From Deltaproteobacteria bacterium (GTDB taxonomy: Bacteria > Myxococcota_A > UBA9160 > UBA4427): a stretch of 51,118 nucleotides of DNA. The stretch spans positions 1 through 51,118 of the forward strand of contig JAJDAN010000084.1 of NCBI GenBank assembly GCA_029261855.1, read 5' to 3'. Every line of letters begins with the position of its first letter. The first letter of the stretch is position 1. This document shows positions 32,584 to 41,238 of this stretch, in pieces. The notes beneath the pieces were generated by a model. It was not told where the DNA came from, made no database searches, and was given only the letters and a program-made list of their open reading frames with translations. A program made the translations under genes and the position numbers.

Positions 32584-33861
32584 CTAGCGGGGGTGCACGC
32601 GCACCGGCAGCTGCGCATAGCCCTTCACGAAGTTCGAGTGGACCCGCACCGGATCCCCGACGACTTCCACCTCGCGGTAGCGCGCGAGCACTTCTTCCCA
32701 GAGGACCCGCAGCTGCATCTCGGCCAGGCGGCTGCCCATACAGAAGTGCACGCCCAGCCCGAAGGACAGATGCTGCTTGGCGTTCTTGCGGTCGATGAGA
32801 AGCTCGTTCCCCCGGTCGAAGACTTCCTCGTCCCGGTTTCCGGACACGTACCACATGACGACCTTGTCGCCCTGCTTGATCCGCTTGCCCCCGAGCAGGG
32901 TGTCCTGGGTGGCCGTTCTGCGCATGTGGGCCAGGGGGGTCTGCCAGCGGATGATCTCGCTCACCATGTTCGGGATCAGGCTCGGGTCGTCCCGCAACTT
33001 CTGGTACTCGTCCGGGTACTCGTTCAGGGCCACGACACCCCCCGAGATCGAGTTGCGCGTCGTGTCGTTGCCGCCGACGATCAACAGCACCAGGGTCCCG
33101 AGATACTCCATCGGCGCGAGATCCCGGGTCGCGGCGGAGTTGGCGAGCGCCGTCACGAAGTCCAGACGCTCGGTCGGGGGCCCGCCCTGCCGCTCCTGCC
33201 AGAGCTCGGTGAAAGAGTCGAGGCATTCCATGAGCGACGCCTGACGCTGCTCTTCGGTGATCCCCGTCAGCGCGCCAGTATTCGCACCGCTCGTCGCCAT
33301 GTCCGACCACCTGGTGAGGCGGCGGCGCTGCTCGTAGGGAAAGTCGAAGAGCGTCGCGAGCATGCCCGTCGTCAGCTCGATGGACACGCGGTCGACCCAA
33401 TCGAAGGTCTCGCCGACCGGCACGCCGTCCAGGATCTCGCCGACCCGCTCGCGGATCAACGGCTCGAGCACCTTGAGGTTGCGCGGGGAGGCCACCGGCT
33501 GCACCACCTTGCGGTGGGCGTCGTGCCGGGGGCCGTCCATGGTGATGAAGCCCGCCTCGAGCGGGAAGTCCGGGTCCGGGTCACCGATCACGATGCTGTG
33601 CGCCGACGAGAAGATCTCGTGGTTCTTCTCGACGTGCACGATGTCGTCGTACCGGGTCACCGACCAGAACGGCCCGAACTCGCTGTCGGCCCGGTAGTGG
33701 ACCGGGTCTTCCTTTCGCAGGCGTTCGAAATAACCCCAGAGCGTATCGGTCTCGAAGAGCTCGGAATCGGAGACGTCGATTTCGGCCAGGGGAATCGAGT
33801 AGGGGTCGACGCCGGCTTGACCCTGGGAAGGCGTCTCGCTCGAGTCGGGAGCTTCGCTCAT
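32584..33861 (-). CDS. Cytochrome P450 monooxygenase
   Basis: A 425-residue soluble bacterial P450. The I-helix oxygen-binding motif G-G-N-D-T-T is at 263-268, the E-x-x-R pair at Glu302/Arg305, and the haem loop F-G-L-G-V-H-F-C-M-G carries Cys374. G-G-N-D-T-T-R-N-S-I resembles the CYP124/125/142 group, which hydroxylates steroid side chains or branched lipids; that assignment is tentative. The redox partners are not encoded nearby. GGAGG lies 4 bases before the ATG. The neighbouring amidohydrolase-2 genes and the GFA-like gene fit a catabolic locus. Confidence 0.93.
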   Translation of the reverse strand: MSEAPDSSETPSQGQAGVDPYSIPLAEIDVSDSELFETDTLWGYFERLRKEDPVHYRADSEFGPFWSVTRYDDIVHVEKNHEIFSSAHSIVIGDPDPDFPLEAGFITMDGPRHDAHRKVVQPVASPRNLKVLEPLIRERVGEILDGVPVGETFDWVDRVSIELTTGMLATLFDFPYEQRRRLTRWSDMATSGANTGALTGITEEQRQASLMECLDSFTELWQERQGGPPTERLDFVTALANSAATRDLAPMEYLGTLVLLIVGGNDTTRNSISGGVVALNEYPDEYQKLRDDPSLIPNMVSEIIRWQTPLAHMRRTATQDTLLGGKRIKQGDKVVMWYVSGNRDEEVFDRGNELLIDRKNAKQHLSFGLGVHFCMGSRLAEMQLRVLWEEVLARYREVEVVGDPVRVHSNFVKGYAQLPVRVHPR

Positions 33862-33971
33862 GGGGCCTCCAACCGCGGCGCGTGCGGCAGCCCTGCAAGG
33901 CTACTCGAATCGCACCGCCTACGAAAACGCACGCGACGGTGGCGGACGGCTCGTTCTGATACGCTGCCGGC

Positions 33972-34433
33972 ATGATCCCGCTTCCGCAGGCCGGTGGCTG
34001 CATCTGCGGCGACATCCGCTTCGTGTTGCGCGATGACCCAGTCACCGTCTACGCGTGCCACTGTACGGACTGTCAGACCGAGACGGGCTCGACCTGCCTG
34101 ATCGCCGTCATCGTCCGGCGAAGCAAGGTCGACTTCACCGGCGCGACACCCGAATCGTGCGGCGTCACGCTCCCGGACGGTCGCGAGAAGAGCGGCCTTC
34201 GCTGCCCGCGTTGCCGAGGCCCCGCGGGCGGAGACTCACGCGGCGCCGGGCTGATGATGCTCGAGGGCGGAACCTTCGACGACACATCCTGGCTCGAGCC
34301 GGCGGGGCACATCTGGACACGCAGCGCCCAGCCGTGGGTTCGCATCCCCGAGGACGCCCTGTGCTTTGCCGAGCAGCCCAGCGGCGAAGAGTTCGTGTCG
34401 CTCGCGCGTGCGTGGAAGGAACGCGCTAGCTGA
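33972..34433 (+). CDS. GFA-family zinc protein
   Basis: A 153-residue protein of the glutathione-dependent formaldehyde-activating (GFA/CENP-V) fold. G-G-C-I-C-G-D near residue 10 and A-C-H-C-T-D-C at about 29-35 give the zinc cysteines; a second set C-P-R-C-R-G lies near residue 80. The family name comes from one enzyme and most members have unknown function. It diverges from the P450 gene over 110 bases. Confidence 0.75.
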   Translation: MIPLPQAGGCICGDIRFVLRDDPVTVYACHCTDCQTETGSTCLIAVIVRRSKVDFTGATPESCGVTLPDGREKSGLRCPRCRGPAGGDSRGAGLMMLEGGTFDDTSWLEPAGHIWTRSAQPWVRIPEDALCFAEQPSGEEFVSLARAWKERAS

Positions 34434-34483
34434 TCCCTAGCCGGAGGCCAGGCAGAACGACGAGGCAGAAACGAGACAGGCGA

Positions 34484-34984
34484 TCAGCGACTCGCGCGCA
34501 GCCCTTCTCGCGGGTCGTAGGTCGCCAGCCACTCGCCGGTCGAGTTCGCGACGATCTCGACCGTGCCGCCACCACCCTGGCACTGCGACATCCAGCTCGC
34601 GAGTCCGGCGCGGGTGCTGCTCAGGGTCCGATGCCAGGCAGCCGCGTCGACTCCGAGAGTTCGCTGCCCGGCGGGTGTCGGGCGAAGCGGGGACTCGGAC
34701 AGGCGGATCCAGTTCTCATCCGCGCAGAACGCGGCGAGCTGCGACACCGGTGCCGCGTCCGGATCCGGTCGGCGCACCTCGCGCTCCGCGAAGGGCGCTG
34801 GCATGTGCTCCGGCGGGATCGGCGGCGGCGTGGTGACGCCGGGGACCGGCACGACCCGCGCCGTCTGCTCGAGGGGGCCTGCGGGCGCCTCGTCGCGGAG
34901 CGCCAGGTACGAGACGAGGACGATTCCAGCGACCAGCAGGGACGCAAGCGCCAACGCAACCCCGGAGCCAGGCGGTCTATGCAT
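34484..34984 (-). CDS. Membrane-anchored protein of unknown function
   Basis: A 166-residue protein I do not recognise. An N-terminal hydrophobic helix (about residues 9-29) anchors it, followed by a Pro-rich linker and a small soluble domain with two Cys (F-C-A-D-E-N and S-Q-C-Q-G-G) that could pair. It should face the periplasm. The ATG has AAGGAGG eight bases upstream and lies eight bases inside the end of the upstream large gene, so it is probably a partner of that exported protein. Confidence 0.7.
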   Translation of the reverse strand: MHRPPGSGVALALASLLVAGIVLVSYLALRDEAPAGPLEQTARVVPVPGVTTPPPIPPEHMPAPFAEREVRRPDPDAAPVSQLAAFCADENWIRLSESPLRPTPAGQRTLGVDAAAWHRTLSSTRAGLASWMSQCQGGGGTVEIVANSTGEWLATYDPREGLRASR

Positions 34985-37900
34985 GGCGAGACCTCCTTCG
35001 CCACGCCATTGCGGCAACGGCGGTTCCGATCAGCAGCACGGCCAGGAAGACACGAGCCGCGCCGTCGAGGCCGGGTACCTGCCCCGGGAAGGAGCCGCTG
35101 TCGTTCGGATCTGTTCCGACGGCGACCTCGATGCCATCGTCGAAGCCGTCGCCGTCCGTGTCGGCCACCAGAGGATCCGAACCCGTATCCATGGCGGACA
35201 CGAACACCCCCGTGTTCGTCTCGTATACATCGAGCGCCAGATCGTTGTCGTCGTCCGGGTCGCAGACGTCTCCCAGGCCGTCGCTCTCGTGGTCCGCCTG
35301 GTCGTCGTTCGGGACGCCGGCGCAGTTGTCGTTCCCGTCCAGGTGGCTGTCCCGGTCGGCGTTGACACCCATGCGGATGCCCGAACCCGGCGGCGCGCAG
35401 GTATAGGTGAGCGGCCCTTCGGAAGCGGCGAGAAGCCGCAGGCTCGCATCGTCGATGGATCCACCCACGTCGTCCTGGAACAACGCGCCGTCGAAGCGCC
35501 AGCCTCGCAGCGCGCCCCCGACGCTGCCCTTCACGACGAGGTCGCATTCGTTGGCGCCGCCTCCGAGCACCAGCGAGTCGAACGGTGTGGTCGCGCGCGC
35601 GATCAGCAGGTCGATGCGGGGGCCGGCCACCCCCGCGTTGCCGGCGTCGAGGGTCACCTGCTGGCCCACGACGGGCGCGACGTCCGTATCGAACACGAGC
35701 ATGAAGTCTTCCATCTGCTCGCGCTGGGGCTGGGTCAGCGTGTCGAAGCCCATGTTGAAGTTCAACAGGGTCGGCACCGTGCCGTCATGGAGGTAGCCGT
35801 AGCCCCGGATCTGGTCGCCGGTGCTGAAGCCCACGATGCCGAAGGAGATCCCGAACATCCCGACCTTCGTATACAGGTTGCGGAGGTGGGGGATCTTCAT
35901 GTTCTGGGTCGAGCCCTCGGGCGTCTGACCGCCGTCGGTACCGAAGAAGCCCTCTGCGGGCGACTGCCTGTGGCACAGCTCACAGGTAAAGGTGTCGTTG
36001 ATGACGGGACCGGGGTCGATGTCGACATCGTCGAGCACGGTATTGAAGACGGTCTCTCCATCCGCCTGGGATGTGGTGAGCGAGTTATCGAGGTTGCGGT
36101 TCGGATTCGGCGGCAGCATCAGCTGGAGCGCAAAGTCCGAGAAGGTCTGCATGTCCAGCGGATCGATGGGGTCCGGGGCGCCAACGAGCCCTTCGAAGGC
36201 CACGGCAAAGTTCCGGAAGGCCCGATCCTCGTCGCAGGCGGCGCCGCTGAGCTCGGTGCAGTCGTCGATGCCCAGGATGCCGGTCACGCGATCTCCCCTC
36301 CAATGCAGAGCGCCGTGGGTGCTCATGCCGCGCAGGGTCTGCGTCGTCATCGGGCCCTTCATCGGGTGGAAATCGTCGGCTCCGGTCGGAATCTCGAAGA
36401 GCGCCGGAGGCGATGCGGGCGGCGGCTGCAGATTCACCGTCACGACGTCATCGGGGTTTCCCAGGTCCCACGCCAGATTGTCGTTGTCGCCGAAGATGTG
36501 GCAGCTCGAACAGGACGCCTCGCCGTTCCCCGATGTGAGCTGCGCGTCGTAGAGGAAGCTGCGACCCAGGATGATGTCCGGCGACTCGGGGTTGCTGAGC
36601 GTCACCCGCTGGACCAATCCGGTGCTCGTCCGATCGATCACCGCGACCTCGTTCTGGAAGCGCTCGAGCACGTAGATCCGGTCGCGCGGCTCGTCGAGGG
36701 CGAGTCCCGCCGGCCCGCCTCCCGTGCCGATGTAGTTCCCACTGTCGACGGTCGGGTCGAAGCTGTCGTTCTCGATGGAATCGGCGCCGAACACGCCGAT
36801 CTTGGCCGAACCGAAGGCTGCGACGTAGAGCGTGCCGGCGCTGTCGATCACCATCTGCAACGGCGTCGCCAGACTACGGGCCTTGGCGAGAGGATCGAGG
36901 TCCTGCTGGAGCAGCGAGTAGTCGAGGTGCTTGTTCAGGTGCCGCGGCTCGACGCTGTTCGACGGCCCAGCGGTCAGTACGCTGATCCGCGTCTCGGAAA
37001 GGTGCCCCTGCACGGTGCTGCCGCCGTGGATGCCAGGCCCCTCGAAGCGCACCTCGTTCGGCGACTCGGTGTTGCTCACAAAGATCTTCCCGCTGGTCGG
37101 ATTCACGACCATGTTGAACAGGATCGTGCCCGCATGGTCGAAGATCTCGAGGCTCGCCGGGTCATCGTCGAGAGAGTTGGCATCGACGCCGAACACGTCG
37201 TGGTCCGGCAGATCGAAGGGGATGGCGGGCGCCCAATCGCGTCCGAGGGAGTCGTTCCATTCCAGGGACTGGGGGTCGAAGCGGACGATCAGCCCGGTCT
37301 CCGGAGCCGAGGCCCCCGCCGCATTGTCCGACGGACCCGGCAAGCCCCCCGGCACGACATTGCCGGGGTTGCCGCCGAAGCCCGGCGCGTTGCAGGGCCC
37401 CGCCAGGGTGAAGCCGTCGCACACGGTGCGTTCGGGAATCGTCGTGGTCTGGTTGCCGGAATGGAAGGCCGCGACGTAGACGGTGTTGCCGTCCGGGCTG
37501 ACTGCCAGCGCCCGCGGCGTGTCCGCAAAGAAGGAAAGGATGCGGAGCGGAAGACCGCCGACCGCGCCCCCGAGATTCGTCGAGTCGAAGACCCAGACGT
37601 CTGCGCGCGGCACGCTCTGGGTCGTGAGCTGCGGATCGCCCGCACCCGGAACCCCTGCGACCGAGGCATGCGTCCGGTGCTGGCCCCGGTGTGCAGTGGA
37701 GACGAAGGCCCGGCTGCCGCCGGCGCCCGCGAAGACGATGTCCCGCGGCTCGTCTCCGACGAGCAGCGTCCGCACGACCCGGGGTGGCGATGCATCCACA
37801 TCGACGATGCTGATGCTGTCGGACATGTGGTTGACGACCCAGACGAGGCCGTCGGGCGCGATGGCGACCGCACACGGCTCGAGGCCGACGGGCACGGAGG

Positions 37901-38120
37901 CGACCGGCACCAGCCCCGCCTCGCTGACGTCGAAGATCTCGAGCCGGTTGTCGGGGATGTTCGTGACGAACAGCGCGCTGCCGTCGGCACGGAGCGCCAG
38001 AGGACGGACGGGGCCGGTCTCGAAGAGCAGGTAGTCCTGGGCGTGAGCCTCGAACAGGGCGACGCCGGTTCCCAGCCAGAGCAGGAGAGCGGATGCGGCT
38101 GCAGCCAATGAGGGACGCAC
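34977..38120 (-). CDS. Exported beta-propeller / dihaem cytochrome / thrombospondin-3 protein
   Basis: A 1047-residue secreted mosaic protein. After a signal peptide (ending F-E-A-H-A-Q), residues about 30-500 hold repeated A-V-S-P-D-G-type blades of a YVTN/NHL-like beta-propeller. Two haem motifs follow, C-S-S-C-H at 537 and C-E-L-C-H at 713, in a region resembling dihaem peroxidases (H-L-R-N-L-Y, Y-L-H-D-G-T). Next come calcium-binding thrombospondin-type-3 repeats (D-G-N-D-N-C, D-T-D-G-D-G-F-D-D-G). The tail V-P-G-L-D-G plus hydrophobic helix plus W-R-R-R-S-R resembles a C-terminal sorting signal. The GTG at 38120 is chosen because AGGAG lies 7 bases upstream. Role unknown; a surface redox enzyme is possible. 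Confidence 0.82.
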   Translation of the reverse strand: MRPSLAAAASALLLWLGTGVALFEAHAQDYLLFETGPVRPLALRADGSALFVTNIPDNRLEIFDVSEAGLVPVASVPVGLEPCAVAIAPDGLVWVVNHMSDSISIVDVDASPPRVVRTLLVGDEPRDIVFAGAGGSRAFVSTAHRGQHRTHASVAGVPGAGDPQLTTQSVPRADVWVFDSTNLGGAVGGLPLRILSFFADTPRALAVSPDGNTVYVAAFHSGNQTTTIPERTVCDGFTLAGPCNAPGFGGNPGNVVPGGLPGPSDNAAGASAPETGLIVRFDPQSLEWNDSLGRDWAPAIPFDLPDHDVFGVDANSLDDDPASLEIFDHAGTILFNMVVNPTSGKIFVSNTESPNEVRFEGPGIHGGSTVQGHLSETRISVLTAGPSNSVEPRHLNKHLDYSLLQQDLDPLAKARSLATPLQMVIDSAGTLYVAAFGSAKIGVFGADSIENDSFDPTVDSGNYIGTGGGPAGLALDEPRDRIYVLERFQNEVAVIDRTSTGLVQRVTLSNPESPDIILGRSFLYDAQLTSGNGEASCSSCHIFGDNDNLAWDLGNPDDVVTVNLQPPPASPPALFEIPTGADDFHPMKGPMTTQTLRGMSTHGALHWRGDRVTGILGIDDCTELSGAACDEDRAFRNFAVAFEGLVGAPDPIDPLDMQTFSDFALQLMLPPNPNRNLDNSLTTSQADGETVFNTVLDDVDIDPGPVINDTFTCELCHRQSPAEGFFGTDGGQTPEGSTQNMKIPHLRNLYTKVGMFGISFGIVGFSTGDQIRGYGYLHDGTVPTLLNFNMGFDTLTQPQREQMEDFMLVFDTDVAPVVGQQVTLDAGNAGVAGPRIDLLIARATTPFDSLVLGGGANECDLVVKGSVGGALRGWRFDGALFQDDVGGSIDDASLRLLAASEGPLTYTCAPPGSGIRMGVNADRDSHLDGNDNCAGVPNDDQADHESDGLGDVCDPDDDNDLALDVYETNTGVFVSAMDTGSDPLVADTDGDGFDDGIEVAVGTDPNDSGSFPGQVPGLDGAARVFLAVLLIGTAVAAMAWRRRSRHA

Positions 38121-38300
38121 GATGAACTCCTTTCCCGGGCTCGAACCCACGACCCGGAAGGAAGTCTCTCACATTCTGTGCTCGAGGAGACAAACCGAAC
38201 GGGATCGGCGAGTTGGCCCGGCACGCCGGTGCGCGCCGAGGAAGTTCGAGGCCGATCGTGGTATTCCGTGCGCGGATCGAGAACGCTACCGGCCACCAGC

Positions 38301-38343
38301 GCCCCTGCCCCGCCCCGCCGCAAGAGGCAGGGGGCAAGAGGCA
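38301..38343. repeat. Imperfect inverted repeat and 9-base direct repeat in leader
   Basis: GCCCCTGCC (38301-38309) faces GGCAGGGGGC (38326-38335), a near-perfect dyad with one bulge, and CAAGAGGCA occurs at 38321-38329 and 38335-38343. They sit just upstream of the permease GTG start and could form a leader hairpin. Confidence 0.45.
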
Positions 38344-38354
38344 TCGGAGATCCC

Positions 38355-40697
38355 GTGAGTCGCACTGCAGGCAGTCTCGGCACCTTCGGCGGGGTTTTCA
38401 CGCCGAGCATCCTCACGATCCTTGGCCTGATCCTGTTCCTGAGGATCGGCTTCGTCGTCGGTCACGGGGGCGTGCTCGATGCGCTCGCGATCCTGGCGTT
38501 GGCGACCGCCGTCTCCGTGCTGACGAGCCTCTCCCTGTCCGCGATCTCGACGACCCGGCGGGTTCGCGGCGGGGGCGTCTATTTCCTGATCTCGCGCAGC
38601 CTCGGTGTCGCCTACGGCGGCGCGATCGGTCTCGTCATGTTCGTCGCGCAGGCCATCTCCGTCGGCTTCTACTGCGTGGGCTTCGCGGAAGGCATCACCA
38701 ATCTGATGCCCCAGCTGCCGGCGACTGCGGCGGCGCCGATCGCGGGCGTGCTGGCCGTCGCGCTGCTGGCCGTCGCCTACCTGGGCGCCGACCTCGCGAC
38801 CCGCTTCCAGTATGTGGTCATGGCGATCCTCGGCGCCGCGCTCGCCTCGGTCTTCTTCGGCGCCACCCAGGCGTTCGACGCCCAGACCCTCGAGTCGAAC
38901 CTCCGCGTCAGCGAGTCTCCATTCGGGTTCTGGGTGCTCTTCGCGATCTTCTTTCCCGCGGTCACCGGCTTCACCCAGGGTGTGAACATGTCGGGCGACC
39001 TCGCGAATCCCGCTCGCAGCATTCCGCTCGGTACGTTCCTCGCCGTCGGGCTCTCGACCGTGGTCTACGCCGCCGTGATTCTGTTGCTCGGCGCTGCGCT
39101 TCCCGCGGCCAGCCTGGCGACGGACCCCAACGCGCTCAAAGAGACCGCTGCGATCTCCTGGCTCGTCGACGGAGGCGTATTGGCGGCGACGATCTCTTCG
39201 GCGCTCGCGTCGTTCCTGGGCGCGCCCCGGATCCTGCAGGCGCTGGCGGCGGACCGCATCTTTCCGCGCCTGGGATTCTTCGCCGCCGGTCACGGCGACG
39301 GCGCGAATCCCCGCCGCGCGGTGCTGCTCACCGGCGCGATCGCATTCGCGACGATCTTCGCGGGCAACCTCAACGCGATCGCGGGCGTCGTGTCGATGTT
39401 CTTCCTGATCTCGTACGGCCTGCTCAACTACGCGACCTACGTCGAGGCCACTGGCGCCAGCCCGTCGTTCCGTCCGCGCTTCCGCTTCTTCCACGCGCGA
39501 GCGAGCCTGGCGGGCACGTTGCTGTGCGCGGGCGTCATGATCGCGATCGACCCCGTTACCGGGATCGTCGCCGCCGCGCTGATCGCCGCGATCTACCAGT
39601 ACGTGAATCGCAACGCCGTCCCGGTCCGCTGGCACGACAGTCGACGCGCCTACCGCTTCCGACGGGTGAAGCTGGGACTACGCGAGATCGCGGCGGAGCC
39701 GGCCGGACCGTCCGACTGGCAACCCCACGTGCTCGTCTTCACCCAGGGGATGGAACGCCGCGCACGCGTGCTCCGCTTCGCTTCCTGGATCACGGGCGGT
39801 TCGGGCCTGGTCACGGCCACCAGCCTCGTCGAAGGCGAAGGCACCTCGGAGCAGACCCTGCGGCGATGCCGGGAGATCGAGGCCGAGCTGCGCGAGGAGA
39901 TCGAAGAGCACAGTCTCGACATCTACCCACTGGTCGTCGGTGCGCCGGACCTGCGCTCGGCGATGACCACGCTGGTCCAGGCGTGGGGGGTCGGCCCGAT
40001 CCGCTCGAACACCATCCTGCTCAACTGGATGGCTCCGGACGGCGCCGACACGAGCCGCGCCGCGGATCTCTGGTACGGGCGCATGATCGCCGGCGCCGTC
40101 CGCCTCAAGCAGCACGTCGTGATCCTGGACACGGACGAGGCAGCCTGGCAACGGCTGGCCGAAATCCCGCCGGCTTCGCGACGCATCGACGTCTGGTGGT
40201 TCGACGACGAGTCGTCGCGACTCGAGCTGCTGCTGGCCCATCTCATGACACGGATGCCGGACTGGGAAGACGCCGCCATCCGCGTGCTCGCACCCGCAAA
40301 CGGCGATTCCGCCCAACGCGTGGGCACCGCCCTGGCCCGCCGCCTCGAAGAGGTCCGGATCGACGCCAGCTCGGAGGTCGTGCCGGAGCCGGACCTCGAC
40401 GAGGTCATCTCGCGTTCGGGCGACGCGGCACTGGTCCTGATGCCTCTCCGGGTACAGGGCATGCGCCTGGCCGACGCCTTCGAGTTCGGGATCGAGGTCG
40501 TCCTCGAACGGCTCCCGATCGTCGCCCTGGTCGCCGCCGCCCAGGACGTGCGTCTGGTCGAGAGCGAGCCCGCCATCGAAGCAGAGAGCGAGACAAAGGC
40601 CGAAGGACAGGGCGAAGGACGGGGCGAAGGACAGGGAGAGGAAAGCGGAAAGGACGACCCAACAACCGAAGCGACCGACGACCCCACACCGTCGTAG
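38355..40697 (+). CDS. Cation-chloride-cotransporter-like APC permease
   Basis: A 780-residue protein. Residues about 1-420 contain about 12 membrane helices of the amino acid-polyamine-cation fold; the opening G-T-F-G-G-V-F-T-P-S-I-L-T-I-L-G with L-F-L-R-I-G is the SLC12 signature. The C-terminal half is soluble, as in SLC12 proteins, and ends in a Gly/Glu-rich low-complexity stretch coded by a 12-base repeat near 40600-40640. Transport of chloride with Na+ or K+ is the family role. GGAGA precedes the GTG by 4 bases; the frame is open to 38178 but that region holds leader repeats. Confidence 0.82.
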   Translation: MSRTAGSLGTFGGVFTPSILTILGLILFLRIGFVVGHGGVLDALAILALATAVSVLTSLSLSAISTTRRVRGGGVYFLISRSLGVAYGGAIGLVMFVAQAISVGFYCVGFAEGITNLMPQLPATAAAPIAGVLAVALLAVAYLGADLATRFQYVVMAILGAALASVFFGATQAFDAQTLESNLRVSESPFGFWVLFAIFFPAVTGFTQGVNMSGDLANPARSIPLGTFLAVGLSTVVYAAVILLLGAALPAASLATDPNALKETAAISWLVDGGVLAATISSALASFLGAPRILQALAADRIFPRLGFFAAGHGDGANPRRAVLLTGAIAFATIFAGNLNAIAGVVSMFFLISYGLLNYATYVEATGASPSFRPRFRFFHARASLAGTLLCAGVMIAIDPVTGIVAAALIAAIYQYVNRNAVPVRWHDSRRAYRFRRVKLGLREIAAEPAGPSDWQPHVLVFTQGMERRARVLRFASWITGGSGLVTATSLVEGEGTSEQTLRRCREIEAELREEIEEHSLDIYPLVVGAPDLRSAMTTLVQAWGVGPIRSNTILLNWMAPDGADTSRAADLWYGRMIAGAVRLKQHVVILDTDEAAWQRLAEIPPASRRIDVWWFDDESSRLELLLAHLMTRMPDWEDAAIRVLAPANGDSAQRVGTALARRLEEVRIDASSEVVPEPDLDEVISRSGDAALVLMPLRVQGMRLADAFEFGIEVVLERLPIVALVAAAQDVRLVESEPAIEAESETKAEGQGEGRGEGQGEESGKDDPTTEATDDPTPS

Positions 40698-40701
40698 GTG
40701 T

Positions 40702-41238
40702 TCAGACGTCCAGCGCCCGGATCGCGCGCAGCAGCTCGCGTCGGGCGCGCTTCGACTTCCGCGGGTCCGCGTCGTCCTTGCGGGCACCTCGAGTCAACGC
40801 GCGGAGACGCTGACGATCCGCGTCCGGGTGCGCGGCGATCAGGGCCTCGACGCCGGCGTCGCCCTCTTCGACGAGCCGAGCCAGCCAGCGATCGGCCAGC
40901 TTGTCGCGCCGCACGACATCGCGATGGATGTTCTTCAACCCTTCGACGCGCTTCCGGATCGCGGCGTGGTCTTCCGCACGCAGCAGCTGGCCGATCAGGC
41001 GATTCTGGCGCCCCCGGCCCCGGGCCTTCAACTGCTGACAGACGTCGATCTCCCGGCGCAGCTGTTCCGGCAGCTCGAGCCGGTCGAGTTCGTCCGGCTC
41101 GAGTGTGCTGAGATGCAGGCCCAGCTCGTTGATCGCCGCCGCCGCGCGCGTGCGCGCGGTTCGCGTCGGGCGTTCTTCGCGATCCGCCGCGCCATCGTCG
41201 GTCGGGTCTTCGTCCCGAGATCCGCTGGGCGCGATCAC
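40702..41238 (-). CDS. darP: Ribosome-associated assembly factor DarP (YjgA family)
   Basis: A 178-residue all-helical basic protein of the DUF615/YjgA family, which binds the pre-50S ribosomal subunit. L-R-R-E-I-D-V-C-Q-Q, G-R-Q-N-R-L-I-G-Q-L-L-R and the C-terminal R-A-R-R-E-L-L-R-A-I-R are typical. It starts at GTG overlapping the RIO kinase stop (GTGA), so both are made together. It ends four bases from the end of the convergent permease gene. The N-terminal 30 residues are acidic and probably flexible. Confidence 0.88.
   Translation of the reverse strand: MIAPSGSRDEDPTDDGAADREERPTRTARTRAAAAINELGLHLSTLEPDELDRLELPEQLRREIDVCQQLKARGRGRQNRLIGQLLRAEDHAAIRKRVEGLKNIHRDVVRRDKLADRWLARLVEEGDAGVEALIAAHPDADRQRLRALTRGARKDDADPRKSKRARRELLRAIRALDV

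Noticed and set aside
30507-32798. Open frame of 763 codons on the plus strand
   Set aside because: Runs across three well-supported genes in another frame and continues into the P450 terminator region; Arg/Pro-rich shadow.
34563-38111. Very long open frame on the plus strand (1182 codons)
   Set aside because: It lies opposite the large exported cytochrome/propeller gene, whose signal peptide, haem motifs and calcium repeats are coherent. The plus-strand translation is Arg/Asp/Val-rich with no domain, as expected for a shadow in G+C-rich DNA.
38213-40813. Open frame of 866 codons on the plus strand
   Set aside because: Overlaps the transporter gene in another frame; extremely Arg-rich with no membrane helices, so a shadow.
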